Shown here piece by piece: positions 1 to 7,174 of a DNA stretch of 27,654 nucleotides; the first letter of the stretch is position 1, and each line of letters begins with the position of its first letter. Both the position numbers and the translations under genes were made by a program. The notes below the pieces were generated by a model. That model saw nothing but the letters and a program-made list of their open reading frames with translations, was not told the origin of the DNA and did no database searches. The DNA lies in assembly GCA_945874225.1 (NCBI GenBank), contig CAMCFT010000036.1:1-27654 (forward strand). The letters are read 5' to 3'. The DNA is from Flavobacterium psychrophilum (lineage in GTDB: Bacteria > Bacteroidota > Bacteroidia > Flavobacteriales > Flavobacteriaceae).

Positions 1-93
1 GCAGAAACAGAGTCAAAAATTAGCCCCAAACAAGTTGAGGCTAAACAAGGTAAACATCCAGCGAAAAATCACAGCATGCTTCCTCTCTGCTAA
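1..93 (+). CDS. C-terminal fragment of an unidentified protein
   Basis: An open frame enters from the left edge and ends at TAA (91-93). It encodes about 30 residues rich in Lys and Glu, ending in the sequence HSMLPLC. A second frame is also open to about 144, so the coding frame is not certain. I favour frame 1 because its composition looks more like a protein tail and it leaves a normal 65-bp gap before gldB. The fragment is too short to assign a function. Confidence 0.4.
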   Translation, partial: AETESKISPKQVEAKQGKHPAKNHSMLPLC

Positions 94-158
94 TTCAAAG
101 ATATTAAAAATTAATCAAAATAAATTAGGTATTCAAGATAGTACCTAAAAAAAATAAA

Positions 159-1124
159 ATGAGAAGAATAATTTTAATATTTATCCTAATAATCGCTTTT
201 GTTTCTTGCGAAAATAAATCAAAAGTCGAAAAAGCGGTCGAAAAAATCCCCGTGGAACTCAAAGTAGAGCGTTTTGATAAGCTGTTTTTTGAGACTTCTC
301 CAAAGGATTTAGACAAACTACAAAAAGAATTTCCATTTTTTTTTCCAAAAGGAACTCCAGATAGCGTTTGGTTAGAAAAAATACAAAATCCGCTTTGGAG
401 AGAATTATATACCGAAGTTCAAAAAAAGTATTCCAATTTTGAACCGGTGAAAAAGGAACTTAACACTCTTTTTAAACACATAAAATATTATTTTCCAGAA
501 ACCAAAACGCCAAAAGTAATTACCATAATCTCCGAAATGGATTATAATAAAAAGGCTATTTATACTGACGGTTTAGTGATTATTTCCCTAGAATTGTATT
601 TAGGAAAAGAGCATAAATTTTATCAATTTCCCAAGTATTTGAAACAAAATTTCGAACAAAAACAAATTCTTCCGGATGTGGTTTCGAGTTTTTCTACACA
701 AAAAATAGCTCCAATTACTGATAAAAATTTGTTAGGACAAATGATTTATTTTGGAAAACAATTGTATTTAAACGACTTGCTTTTACCTGATTATACTGAT
801 GCTGACAAAATGGGTTACAAGTCAGAACAAATCAAATGGTGTGAGGAAAACGAAAGTTATATGTGGCGCTATTTTCTCGAAAATGAATTGCTCTACAGCG
901 ACGATCAAAAACTGAATAATCGTTTCATTAATCCGGCGCCATTTTCGAAATTTTATCTCGAAATTGACAATGAATCGCCAGGTAGAGTAGGTGCTTGGAT
1001 AGGCTGGCAAATGGTGCGCTCTTTTATGAAAAACAACGAAGTGTCACTCCAGGAAATGTTAAAAATGAATACCAAAGAATTATTTGAAAAATCTAAATAT
1101 AAACCCAAAAAAAATGTCGAATAA
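159..1124 (+). CDS. gldB: Gliding motility lipoprotein GldB
   Basis: The 321-aa protein begins with a short hydrophobic signal and a lipobox ending at Cys17 (FVSC), so it should be a lipoprotein exported by Sec and anchored in the membrane. The body matches my memory of the GldB family of Bacteroidota, including the region with motifs such as TDGLVIISLELYLG and the C-terminal SPGRVGAWIGWQMVRSF. In Flavobacterium johnsoniae GldB is needed for gliding and works with the GldKLMN/type IX secretion machinery, though its biochemical role is unclear. The stop overlaps the start of gldC by 11 bp, so the two are co-transcribed and probably translationally coupled. An A-rich TAAAA-type sequence precedes the ATG, as is usual for ribosome binding in this phylum. 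Confidence 0.93.
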   Translation: MRRIILIFILIIAFVSCENKSKVEKAVEKIPVELKVERFDKLFFETSPKDLDKLQKEFPFFFPKGTPDSVWLEKIQNPLWRELYTEVQKKYSNFEPVKKELNTLFKHIKYYFPETKTPKVITIISEMDYNKKAIYTDGLVIISLELYLGKEHKFYQFPKYLKQNFEQKQILPDVVSSFSTQKIAPITDKNLLGQMIYFGKQLYLNDLLLPDYTDADKMGYKSEQIKWCEENESYMWRYFLENELLYSDDQKLNNRFINPAPFSKFYLEIDNESPGRVGAWIGWQMVRSFMKNNEVSLQEMLKMNTKELFEKSKYKPKKNVE

Positions 1125-1452
1125 AAATACATCAGAAATTAAAATTCAAATCGAATTAGACGAAAACCGAGTTCCTGAAAAATTATCTTGGGCTGCGGTT
1201 GAAGGAGGCGTAAATTTAGAAGAAGCAAAAGCTTTTATGCTCTCGGTTTGGAACAGCGATGAAAAAGCAACAAAGTGTATCGAATTGTGGACAAAAGATA
1301 TGTCAGTCGAAGAAATGAAAATTTTCTTTCATCAAACCTTGCTTTCTATGACCGAAACTTTTCAAAGAGCTACAGGCGACGAAAAAATGTCAGCAACAAT
1401 GCAGGATTTTTGTGATTATTTTGCGGAGAAACTAGAGTTGAAGTTGAAATAA
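1114..1452 (+). CDS. gldC: Gliding motility protein GldC
   Basis: This 112-aa soluble protein has no signal peptide or membrane segment. It follows gldB directly, as in F. johnsoniae, and fits the GldC family in length and sequence (early IELDENRVPEKLSW, late FCDYFAEKLELKLK). I chose the ATG at 1114, which gives the start MSNKNTSEIKIQIELDE. An upstream in-frame ATG at 1084 lies deep in gldB and would add ten unlikely residues. GldC is reported to increase gliding efficiency but is not essential for it; its molecular function is not known. A strong hairpin terminator follows 12 bp after the stop. Confidence 0.9.
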   Translation: MSNKNTSEIKIQIELDENRVPEKLSWAAVEGGVNLEEAKAFMLSVWNSDEKATKCIELWTKDMSVEEMKIFFHQTLLSMTETFQRATGDEKMSATMQDFCDYFAEKLELKLK

Positions 1453-1464
1453 AAAGCTCAAAAA

Positions 1465-1518
1465 AAAATCCCAAATCCCAATTTTAATTATTTGGAATTT
1501 GGGATTTTATATTTTTTT
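1465..1518. terminator. Bidirectional terminator between gldC and engB
   Basis: Arms at 1465-1481 and 1492-1508 pair over 17 positions with one mismatch, around a 10-nt loop. An A-run lies on the left and a T-run (1512-1518) on the right. It sits between two convergent genes, so it can serve both gldC and engB transcripts. Confidence 0.85.
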
Positions 1519-1527
1519 AATTTGTTT

Positions 1528-2148
1528 CTAAAACTCGCTATTGTTCTTAAAAACTTCTTGATTCACTTCTTCGATGTAATTTAAAACATCTTCTTTTCCA
1601 GTTGATTCTGTTGCTGAAGTCACAAAATACTGAGGCATTTCGGCCCAATTGTTGGCAAACATTTTCTTTTTGTATGCTGCAATATGGGAATCAATTTTCA
1701 CTTTGCTAATCTTATCAGCTTTGGTGAAAACAATACAAAAAGGAATTTCACTTTCGCCCATATACGCCATAAATTCAATGTCGATATTTTGTGCTTCGTG
1801 ACGAATGTCAATCAATACAAAGGCACAAACAAGTTGTTCTCTGGTTTCAAAATAATCCGTAATAAATTGCTGAAAAACGGATTTGGTTTTCTTCGACACT
1901 TTGGCATAACCATAACCAGGCAAATCGACCAAAAACCAATTGTTGTTAATCTTAAAATGATTTATCAACTGAGTCTTTCCGGGTCTTCCAGAGGTTTTTG
2001 CTAAATTTTTGTGATTAGTCAACATATTAATCAATGAAGATTTCCCAACATTTGATCGGCCAATAAAAGCATATTCCGGCAAAAAGTCTTTCGGACATTT
2101 GTCAACTTCAGAGTTGCTTACAATAAATTCGGCGGTTGTAATTTTCAT
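1528..2148 (-). CDS. engB: Ribosome biogenesis GTPase EngB/YsxC (YihA)
   Basis: This 206-aa TRAFAC-class GTPase acts in late assembly of the 50S ribosomal subunit. The G motifs are all present: G1 GRSNVGKS (30-37), the GRPGKTQ switch I segment (54-60), G3 DLPGYG (75-80), G4 TKAD (142-145) and G5 SAT (178-180). I placed the start at the ATG at 2148. A longer frame back to 2211 exists but overlaps the hydrolase gene by 34 bp and adds a Ser-rich, family-atypical extension. Length is normal for the family. The gene probably shares a transcript with the hydrolase gene upstream of it. Confidence 0.95.
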   Translation of the reverse strand: MKITTAEFIVSNSEVDKCPKDFLPEYAFIGRSNVGKSSLINMLTNHKNLAKTSGRPGKTQLINHFKINNNWFLVDLPGYGYAKVSKKTKSVFQQFITDYFETREQLVCAFVLIDIRHEAQNIDIEFMAYMGESEIPFCIVFTKADKISKVKIDSHIAAYKKKMFANNWAEMPQYFVTSATESTGKEDVLNYIEEVNQEVFKNNSEF

Positions 2149-2177
2149 GATTATTTTTATAAATTCGTCACTAGAAC

Positions 2178-2951
2178 TTAGTGAGCTTTCAAATGTGTGT
2201 GTGTTAGCCAATCTTCAAGTAATCTGTTAAACTCGTCTGGACACTCCATCATGGCGGCGTGACCACATTTATCTATCCAATACAAAGTAACATTTGGCAA
2301 TAATTCATTGAATTCTTCGGCAACAGACGGAGGAGTTACTCTGTCATTTCTTCCCCAAATTAAACAGGTTTGAACATGCATTTTAGGCAAATCTTTAGCC
2401 ATATTATGTCGTATTGCACTTTTGGCAATAGTCAATGTTTTTATCAGTTTTATTCGGTCGTTTACTGAGGCATACACTTCGTCAACAAGTTCTTTTGTGG
2501 CCATTTTTGGGTCATAAAAAACATCTTGAGCTTTCTTCTTGATGTATTCATAATCGCCTCTTTTCGGGTAACTATCGCCCATGGCGCTTTCGTAAAGTCC
2601 TGAACTTCCTGTCAGTACAAGTCCAGCTACTTTTTCGGGATACATTTTGGTATGATACAATGCAATATGTCCGCCTAACGAATTTCCCAACAAAATTACT
2701 CTGTCAAATCCTTTGAAAGTGATAAAATCCTTCACATATCTTGCAAAAGCTTTAACGTTAGTTTTTAAAATGCTTTGGGTATAAATAGGCAAATCTGGAA
2801 TCACTATTTTGTATCCTTTTTCGGAAAAATGACTTGCAACGGCATCAAAGTTGCTCAAACCTCCCATCAAACCATGTAACACAACAATTGGAGTTCCTTC
2901 TCCAGCCTCATAATAGCTGTATCTGCCTTCTTTCTTAAAGTATTTTTCCAT
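2178..2951 (-). CDS. Alpha/beta-fold hydrolase
   Basis: The 257-aa protein has the alpha/beta hydrolase pattern: HGLMGG oxyanion segment (26-31), nucleophile elbow GNSLGG with Ser91, likely acid Asp203 in GRND, and catalytic His231 in CGHAAM. No signal peptide is visible, so it is probably cytoplasmic. The substrate cannot be read from sequence; esterase, lipase-like or C-C hydrolase activities are all possible. It lies upstream of engB on the same strand with a 29-bp gap and is divergent from mraZ, an arrangement that I recall in other Flavobacterium dcw regions. Confidence 0.88.
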   Translation of the reverse strand: MEKYFKKEGRYSYYEAGEGTPIVVLHGLMGGLSNFDAVASHFSEKGYKIVIPDLPIYTQSILKTNVKAFARYVKDFITFKGFDRVILLGNSLGGHIALYHTKMYPEKVAGLVLTGSSGLYESAMGDSYPKRGDYEYIKKKAQDVFYDPKMATKELVDEVYASVNDRIKLIKTLTIAKSAIRHNMAKDLPKMHVQTCLIWGRNDRVTPPSVAEEFNELLPNVTLYWIDKCGHAAMMECPDEFNRLLEDWLTHTHLKAH

Positions 2952-3231
2952 ACGGTTTATTGGGGATTTTCAATTTTCACAAATATAGGATTTTAAAAAT
3001 AAAAAAGAATTTTTGGAGTCAAATTTTAAGTATTTTATGCTATTTATTCAAAGAAATCAATAAAACAGCAAAGAGTATGCTTTGAATTTTTTGATTTTAA
3101 TAGATCATTCAGGAACTTAATTTCCGCCGATTTTTCTACTGAATATTTTTTGTAAATCAATAGTTCTTAATGGTAACTCTAAAAGCAGCTAATGTTCTGA
3201 TTGACTAAAAACTAGGCTCTATTTTTCTAAA
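2952..3231. other. Divergent intergenic region
   Basis: About 280 bp of A+T-rich DNA separate the hydrolase gene from the mraZ operator. Apart from the candidate -7 element for the hydrolase I see no gene, strong hairpin or repeat here. Confidence 0.6.
2980..2987 (-). promoter_or_regulatory. Candidate -7 element for the hydrolase-engB transcript
   Basis: Read on the minus strand, TATATTTG fits the Bacteroidota -7 consensus TAnnTTTG and lies 28 bp before the hydrolase ATG. A matching -33 TTG at the usual spacing is not clear, so this is a weak prediction. Confidence 0.4.
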
Positions 3232-3278
3232 GTGGTAAAACTTATTAACAAAGTGGTATTTTGTGGTAAATTGTGGTA
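3232..3278 (+). promoter_or_regulatory. Putative MraZ operator: four phased GTGGTA boxes
   Basis: The hexamer GTGGTA occurs at 3232, 3253, 3263 and 3273, all on the plus strand. The spacings are 21, 10 and 10 bp, so the boxes lie on one face of the helix. MraZ proteins of other bacteria bind short direct GTGG/TGGG-type repeats upstream of their own gene and repress the dcw cluster. The position here, directly before mraZ, fits autoregulation. The assignment of MraZ as the binder is inference. Confidence 0.75.
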
Positions 3279-3288
3279 ATATTTTTTA

Positions 3289-3296
3289 TATTTTTG
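3289..3296 (+). promoter_or_regulatory. Candidate -7 element of the dcw promoter
   Basis: TATTTTTG matches TAnnTTTG and lies just after the GTGGTA boxes, about 27 bp before the chosen mraZ start. The nearest upstream TTG triplets are at 15 and 25 bp, not the preferred spacing of about 19 bp, so the -33 element is uncertain. Confidence 0.4.
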
Positions 3297-3322
3297 CTAA
3301 ACGTCATTTAAAATTTTTTCAC

Positions 3323-3793
3323 TTGAATACAATAGTCGGAACATATGAATGTAAAGTTGATGCTAAAGGAAGGCTGCTTTTGCCTGCGCCTTTAAAAAAG
3401 CAATTGGCTTCGTCTCTTCAAAACGGTTTTGTTTTGAAGCGTTCTGTATTTCAACCTTGTTTGGAATTGTATCCAATGGAAGAATGGGATTTGATGATGC
3501 AAAAAATCAATAAACTCAATCGATTCGTTAAGAAAAACAATGACTTCATTCGCCGATTTACAGCCGGAGTAAAAGTAGTTGAAATCGATGCTTTGGGAAG
3601 ATTATTGGTGCCAAAAGATTTGGTGGTTTTTGCCAGTATTTCAAAAGATGTTGTGTTTTCATCAGCAGTCAATATTGTTGAGATTTGGGATAAAGATTTA
3701 TACGAAAAATCGATAAGCGGTGAAGATGTAGATTTTGCAGATTTAGCCGAAGAAGTAATGGGAAATACAAATGACGACAATGGAATATCATAA
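3323..3793 (+). CDS. mraZ: Transcriptional regulator MraZ (TTG start)
   Basis: This is a 156-aa DNA-binding protein with two AbrB/MraZ half-domains: GTYECKVDAKGRLLLPAPLK near residues 6-25 and VVEIDALGRLLVPKDLV near 89-105. In other bacteria MraZ forms a ring-like oligomer that represses the dcw promoter. I place the start at TTG (3323), giving the family-typical NTIVGTYECK opening. The in-frame ATG at 3263 falls inside the operator boxes and before the likely transcription start. The gene ends 23 bp inside rsmH, which implies translational coupling. Confidence 0.93.
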   Translation: MNTIVGTYECKVDAKGRLLLPAPLKKQLASSLQNGFVLKRSVFQPCLELYPMEEWDLMMQKINKLNRFVKKNNDFIRRFTAGVKVVEIDALGRLLVPKDLVVFASISKDVVFSSAVNIVEIWDKDLYEKSISGEDVDFADLAEEVMGNTNDDNGIS

Positions 3794-4682
3794 TCCAGTT
3801 TTGCTTCAGGCATCAGTAGATGGTTTGAATATAAAACCCGAGGGTGTTTATGTTGATGTAACTTTTGGCGGAGGCGGACATTCGAAAGAAATCTTGAAAA
3901 GATTGGGTCCAAACGGAAAATTGTTTGCTTTTGACCAAGATGAAGATGCTTTGGCCAATGCTTTGCCAGACGAAAGATTTACATTAATTAATGAAAATTT
4001 CAGGTTTATTAAAAGATTTTTGCGCTTTTATGGTGTGAAAAGTGTCGACGGAATTTTGGCTGATTTAGGAGTTTCTTCTCATCAATTTGATGTTCCTGAA
4101 AGAGGTTTTTCGACTCGCTTTGATGCGGAATTGGATATGAGAATGAGTCAAAAAAATGATTTGAACGCCTATCGAGTAGTAAATGAATATGACGACGCCA
4201 ACCTGAAAAGAGTGTTTTTGGATTATGGTGAATTGAAAAATGCACCAGCTTTGGCAAGAACAATTATCGAAGCTAGAGAGGAACGCCCAATTAAAACTAC
4301 AGATGAATTAAAAGAAGTTTTGGCTAAATATTTACCGGAAAGAGTTCGGAATAAAATATTGGCTCAAATTTATCAGGCTATCCGAATTGAAGTCAATCAG
4401 GAAATGGATGTTCTGAAAGAATTTCTAGAACAATCATTAGAGATATTAAATCCGGGAGGAAGATTAAGCGTGATTTCCTATCATTCATTGGAAGACCGAT
4501 TGGTAAAAAGATTTATGAAAAACGGAATGTTTGAAGGGGAACCAGAACGTGACTTTTTTGGAAATTTTTCGGTTCCATTCAAAACCATTGGAAAACTGAT
4601 TGTTCCAGATAATGCCGAAATCAAAATCAACAATAGAGCCCGAAGTGCCAAATTAAGAATAGCTGAAAAAAAAGCCCCCTAA
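3771..4682 (+). CDS. rsmH: 16S rRNA (cytosine1402-N4)-methyltransferase RsmH (MraW)
   Basis: The 303-aa enzyme methylates N4 of C1402 in the ribosomal decoding centre using S-adenosylmethionine. The opening EYHNPVLL, the SAM-binding DVTFGGGGHS (29-38), FDQDEDA and the C-terminal SYHSLEDRLVKRF and NNRARSAKLRI segments are family signatures. The start at 3771 overlaps mraZ; an ATG three codons later (3780) is also possible. The last two sense codons and the TAA come from a dispersed repeat (4673-4699), so the natural C-terminus was probably replaced by the repeat-derived end Ala-Pro. Confidence 0.96.
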   Translation: MTTMEYHNPVLLQASVDGLNIKPEGVYVDVTFGGGGHSKEILKRLGPNGKLFAFDQDEDALANALPDERFTLINENFRFIKRFLRFYGVKSVDGILADLGVSSHQFDVPERGFSTRFDAELDMRMSQKNDLNAYRVVNEYDDANLKRVFLDYGELKNAPALARTIIEAREERPIKTTDELKEVLAKYLPERVRNKILAQIYQAIRIEVNQEMDVLKEFLEQSLEILNPGGRLSVISYHSLEDRLVKRFMKNGMFEGEPERDFFGNFSVPFKTIGKLIVPDNAEIKINNRARSAKLRIAEKKAP

Positions 4683-4699
4683 CCCCCGAAGGGGGAATT
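4673..4699 (+). repeat. Dispersed GC-rich palindromic repeat at the rsmH stop
   Basis: The unit is AGCCCCCTAACCCCCGAAGG followed by GGGAATT. CCCCC and GGGGG pair as a small hairpin around GAA. It is nearly identical to the copy inside murG (13833-13861) and related to the copy after ftsI. It supplies the rsmH stop codon. Confidence 0.85.
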
Positions 4700-4735
4700 G
4701 GAGCAAAATATAAATAATAAAATATACCCTGTTTC

Positions 4736-4772
4736 GGCTCCCCTCTCCTTTGGAGAGGGGTTGGGGGTGAGG
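4736..4772 (+). repeat. Dispersed GC-rich palindromic repeat before ftsL
   Basis: It contains a perfect 9-bp stem, CCCCTCTCC paired with GGAGAGGGG around TTT, followed by a G-rich tail GGTTGGGGGTGAGG. It is the inverted-orientation relative of the repeat at 4673 and occupies most of the rsmH-ftsL gap. No T-run follows, so a classic terminator is unlikely, but the hairpin may affect read-through or mRNA decay. Confidence 0.75.
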
Positions 4773-4779
4773 AAAAATA

Positions 4780-5130
4780 ATGAAAAACGGAGTTTACGAC
4801 ATATTAAAAGCGCGGTTTCTTATTGAAGATGATGCCATAAAAAGCTGGCGTTTTATCGTTTTTCTGATTGTTCTCGCTATTATTATGATTGCCAATACGC
4901 AACGTTTTGAACAAAAAGTATTTAAGATTGCCGAGTTGACAAATCAAGTGAAAGAGTTGCGTTCAGAATTTGTAGATAGACGTTCAGAATTAATGAAACT
5001 AAAAATGGAATCGACTGTTTCAGAAAAAATGGTGGAAAAACAAATTTTCCCATCGACAGTTCCTCCAATTAAAATAAAAGTTAGAAAAGTAGCAGAAGAG
5101 AAAAATTTCTTTCAAAAATTATGGCAGTAG
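4780..5130 (+). CDS. ftsL: FtsL-like cell division protein
   Basis: The 116-aa protein has a cytoplasmic N-terminus of about 24 residues, one transmembrane segment (about 25-40, FIVFLIVLAIIMIAN), then a periplasmic stretch (about 45-85) that looks like a coiled coil. This is the bitopic layout of FtsL, which bridges FtsQ/FtsB to the FtsWI synthase. Sequence conservation in FtsL is low, so the call rests on layout and position between rsmH and ftsI. The end overlaps ftsI by 10 bp. Confidence 0.85.
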   Translation: MKNGVYDILKARFLIEDDAIKSWRFIVFLIVLAIIMIANTQRFEQKVFKIAELTNQVKELRSEFVDRRSELMKLKMESTVSEKMVEKQIFPSTVPPIKIKVRKVAEEKNFFQKLWQ

Positions 5131-7127
5131 AAGATAAAAATATATCCTACAGAATTTATCTGGTAGCTTTCGTCGTCTTTTTGATGGCAATCGCTATTGT
5201 CATAAAATTAACAAATATTCAATGGGTTGAAGGTGATTATTATCGAAAATTAGCCAAAGAGAGAACCGTGAAGAACTTTGTTATTCCTGCTAATAAGGGA
5301 AATATTTATTCTGCTGACGGAAGTTTACTAGCAACTTCAATTCCAAATTATGAAATACGATTTGATGCTGTTGCTCCAAAATCTGAAGCATTCGAAAAAA
5401 ATGTAAAACCATTAGCCGATTCATTGTCGGTTCTTTTGAGAAAACCAAGTGGTTTTTTTCTGAATGAATTGCGAAAAGCCAGAGCCAATAAAAACCGTTA
5501 TTATCTTGTAGCTCGCGATTTGAGTTATACAGAGTTTGTAAAAATTAAAGAGTTTCCTTTGTTTAAACTGGGTGCTTACAAAGGTGGAATTATAATCGAA
5601 CAAGAAACCGTTCGAGAACATCCAATTGGGAAAATTGCAGAACGAACTATTGGTTACGAAAGAAGAAATCCTGATGGAACCCCAGATGGAAAAGGAATTG
5701 AATGGGCTTACAGAAAATATCTCAATGGGAAAGACGGCAAAATTTTAAAACAAAAAATCGCAAAAGGACAGTGGAAACCTATTCGTGATGTAAATGAAGT
5801 GGACCCGCAAGATGGCTATGACGTGATTTCGACAATTGATGTTTTTATTCAGGATATTGCCCATCACGCCTTGTTAAAACAATTAGAAGAATATCAGGCG
5901 GATCACGGCTGTGTTGTGGTTATGGAAACTAAAACAGGTAAGATAAAAGCCATTTCAAATTTAGGAAGAGATGTAGATGGTTCCTATTATGAAACAACAA
6001 ATTATGCTTACACCGAGTCTCACGAGCCAGGTTCTACTTTTAAATTGGTTGATTTAATGATTCTTTTGGAAGATAAAAAAATTGACACAAGTGCTGTTTT
6101 CAATACTTATGACGGCGTTATTAAATATTCAGGTAAATCCGTAAGAGACTCTCATAATGGCGGTTATGGTAAAATTTCTTTGGCACGCGGTTTCGAAGTT
6201 TCGTCGAATACAGTTATGGTTCAGGCGGTGTATAATAATTATAAAAATAATCCTTCCCAGTTTGTCAATCATATTGATAGCTATGGATTGAATAAAAAAT
6301 TAGGATTGGAATTTCAAGGTGAAGGAGTCCCAATTATTCCACATCCAACGGATAAAAACTGGTCTAATATATCGCTTCCTTGGATGGCTTTTGGATACGG
6401 AGTTTCGCTTACGGCTTTGCAAACACTTACTTTTTATAATGCTGTTGCCAATAATGGTGAAATGGTGAAGCCACAAATTGTTTCTGAAATTAAACAATGG
6501 GACAAAACCATCAAAAAATACAAAAAAGTAGTAATAAATCCGAAGGTATGTTCACGGGAAACCATCTTGAAGTTACAGGCAGTTCTTGAGAACGTGGTAA
6601 AAAGAGGGACAGCAGCTAAACTTTATTCTAAAGATTTTTCGATGGCAGGAAAAACAGGTACAGCCCAGGTAAATTACGCAAAAAATGGAGGTTCAGAGAA
6701 ATATTATGCCTCTTCATTTGTTGGTTATTTCCCAGCCAAAAACCCTAGATATTCTTGTATTGTTGTGGTGCATAAACCAAGCACGGCAAACAATGATTAT
6801 TATGGTGCTGGTGTTGCGGGGCCAGTATTTAAAAGAATTGCTCAGAAGATTTTTACCGATGCGCCTTCGACAAATGAGATAAAAAACATAGACAGGAAAA
6901 TACTAAAACAGGAAAATGATTACGACAGTTATTTTGCAAAATCACAAAAACAACAATCCTCTATTGTTCCAAATGTAAAAGGAATGTCAGGAATGGATGC
7001 AGTAGCTTTATTTGGAAATCTTGGAGTTAAAGTAAAAACAATTGGAGTTGGAAAAGTGAAAACACAATCCATACAAGCAGGAGAAGGTTTAGATAAAAAC
7101 ACAACCATTATATTAGAATTATCGTAG
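5121..7127 (+). CDS. ftsI: Septal peptidoglycan transpeptidase FtsI (class B PBP with C-terminal PASTA domain)
   Basis: The 668-aa membrane-anchored penicillin-binding protein crosslinks septal peptidoglycan. It has an N-terminal transmembrane helix (about 11-30), a PBP dimerization/pedestal domain, and a transpeptidase domain with all three motifs: STFK with Ser305, SSN at 361-363 and KTGT at 511-514. A C-terminal PASTA domain (about 613-668, from SSIVPNVKGMSG) is seen; some other FtsI proteins lack it. The partner glycosyltransferase is FtsW, encoded downstream. The stop codon TAG is the first triplet of a dispersed repeat. Confidence 0.95.
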   Translation: MAVEDKNISYRIYLVAFVVFLMAIAIVIKLTNIQWVEGDYYRKLAKERTVKNFVIPANKGNIYSADGSLLATSIPNYEIRFDAVAPKSEAFEKNVKPLADSLSVLLRKPSGFFLNELRKARANKNRYYLVARDLSYTEFVKIKEFPLFKLGAYKGGIIIEQETVREHPIGKIAERTIGYERRNPDGTPDGKGIEWAYRKYLNGKDGKILKQKIAKGQWKPIRDVNEVDPQDGYDVISTIDVFIQDIAHHALLKQLEEYQADHGCVVVMETKTGKIKAISNLGRDVDGSYYETTNYAYTESHEPGSTFKLVDLMILLEDKKIDTSAVFNTYDGVIKYSGKSVRDSHNGGYGKISLARGFEVSSNTVMVQAVYNNYKNNPSQFVNHIDSYGLNKKLGLEFQGEGVPIIPHPTDKNWSNISLPWMAFGYGVSLTALQTLTFYNAVANNGEMVKPQIVSEIKQWDKTIKKYKKVVINPKVCSRETILKLQAVLENVVKRGTAAKLYSKDFSMAGKTGTAQVNYAKNGGSEKYYASSFVGYFPAKNPRYSCIVVVHKPSTANNDYYGAGVAGPVFKRIAQKIFTDAPSTNEIKNIDRKILKQENDYDSYFAKSQKQQSSIVPNVKGMSGMDAVALFGNLGVKVKTIGVGKVKTQSIQAGEGLDKNTTIILELS

Positions 7128-7157
7128 CCCCACCCGACCTCCCCGAAGGGAAGGAGG
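7125..7157 (+). repeat. Dispersed GC-rich repeat at the ftsI stop
   Basis: TAGCCCCACCCGACCTCCCC followed by GAAGGGAAGGAGGA is a diverged member of the family seen at 4673 and 13833. CCTCCCC and the GGGAAGGAGG part can pair imperfectly around the GAA. It fills most of the 47-bp gap before murE. Confidence 0.75.
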
Positions 7158-7174
7158 AGAAAAAAATAAATTAA

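Noticed and set aside
2149..2211. Longer EngB beginning inside the hydrolase gene
   Set aside because: It adds 21 Ser-rich residues not expected in the family; the ATG at 2148 gives a standard start.
3263..3322. Upstream ATG start for MraZ
   Set aside because: The ATG-side extension overlaps the GTGGTA boxes and the likely promoter and is not part of the MraZ fold; the TTG at 3323 gives the normal N-terminus.
3451..3912. 153-codon minus-strand frame across mraZ and rsmH
   Set aside because: It is antisense to two well-supported genes and has no recognisable protein features.
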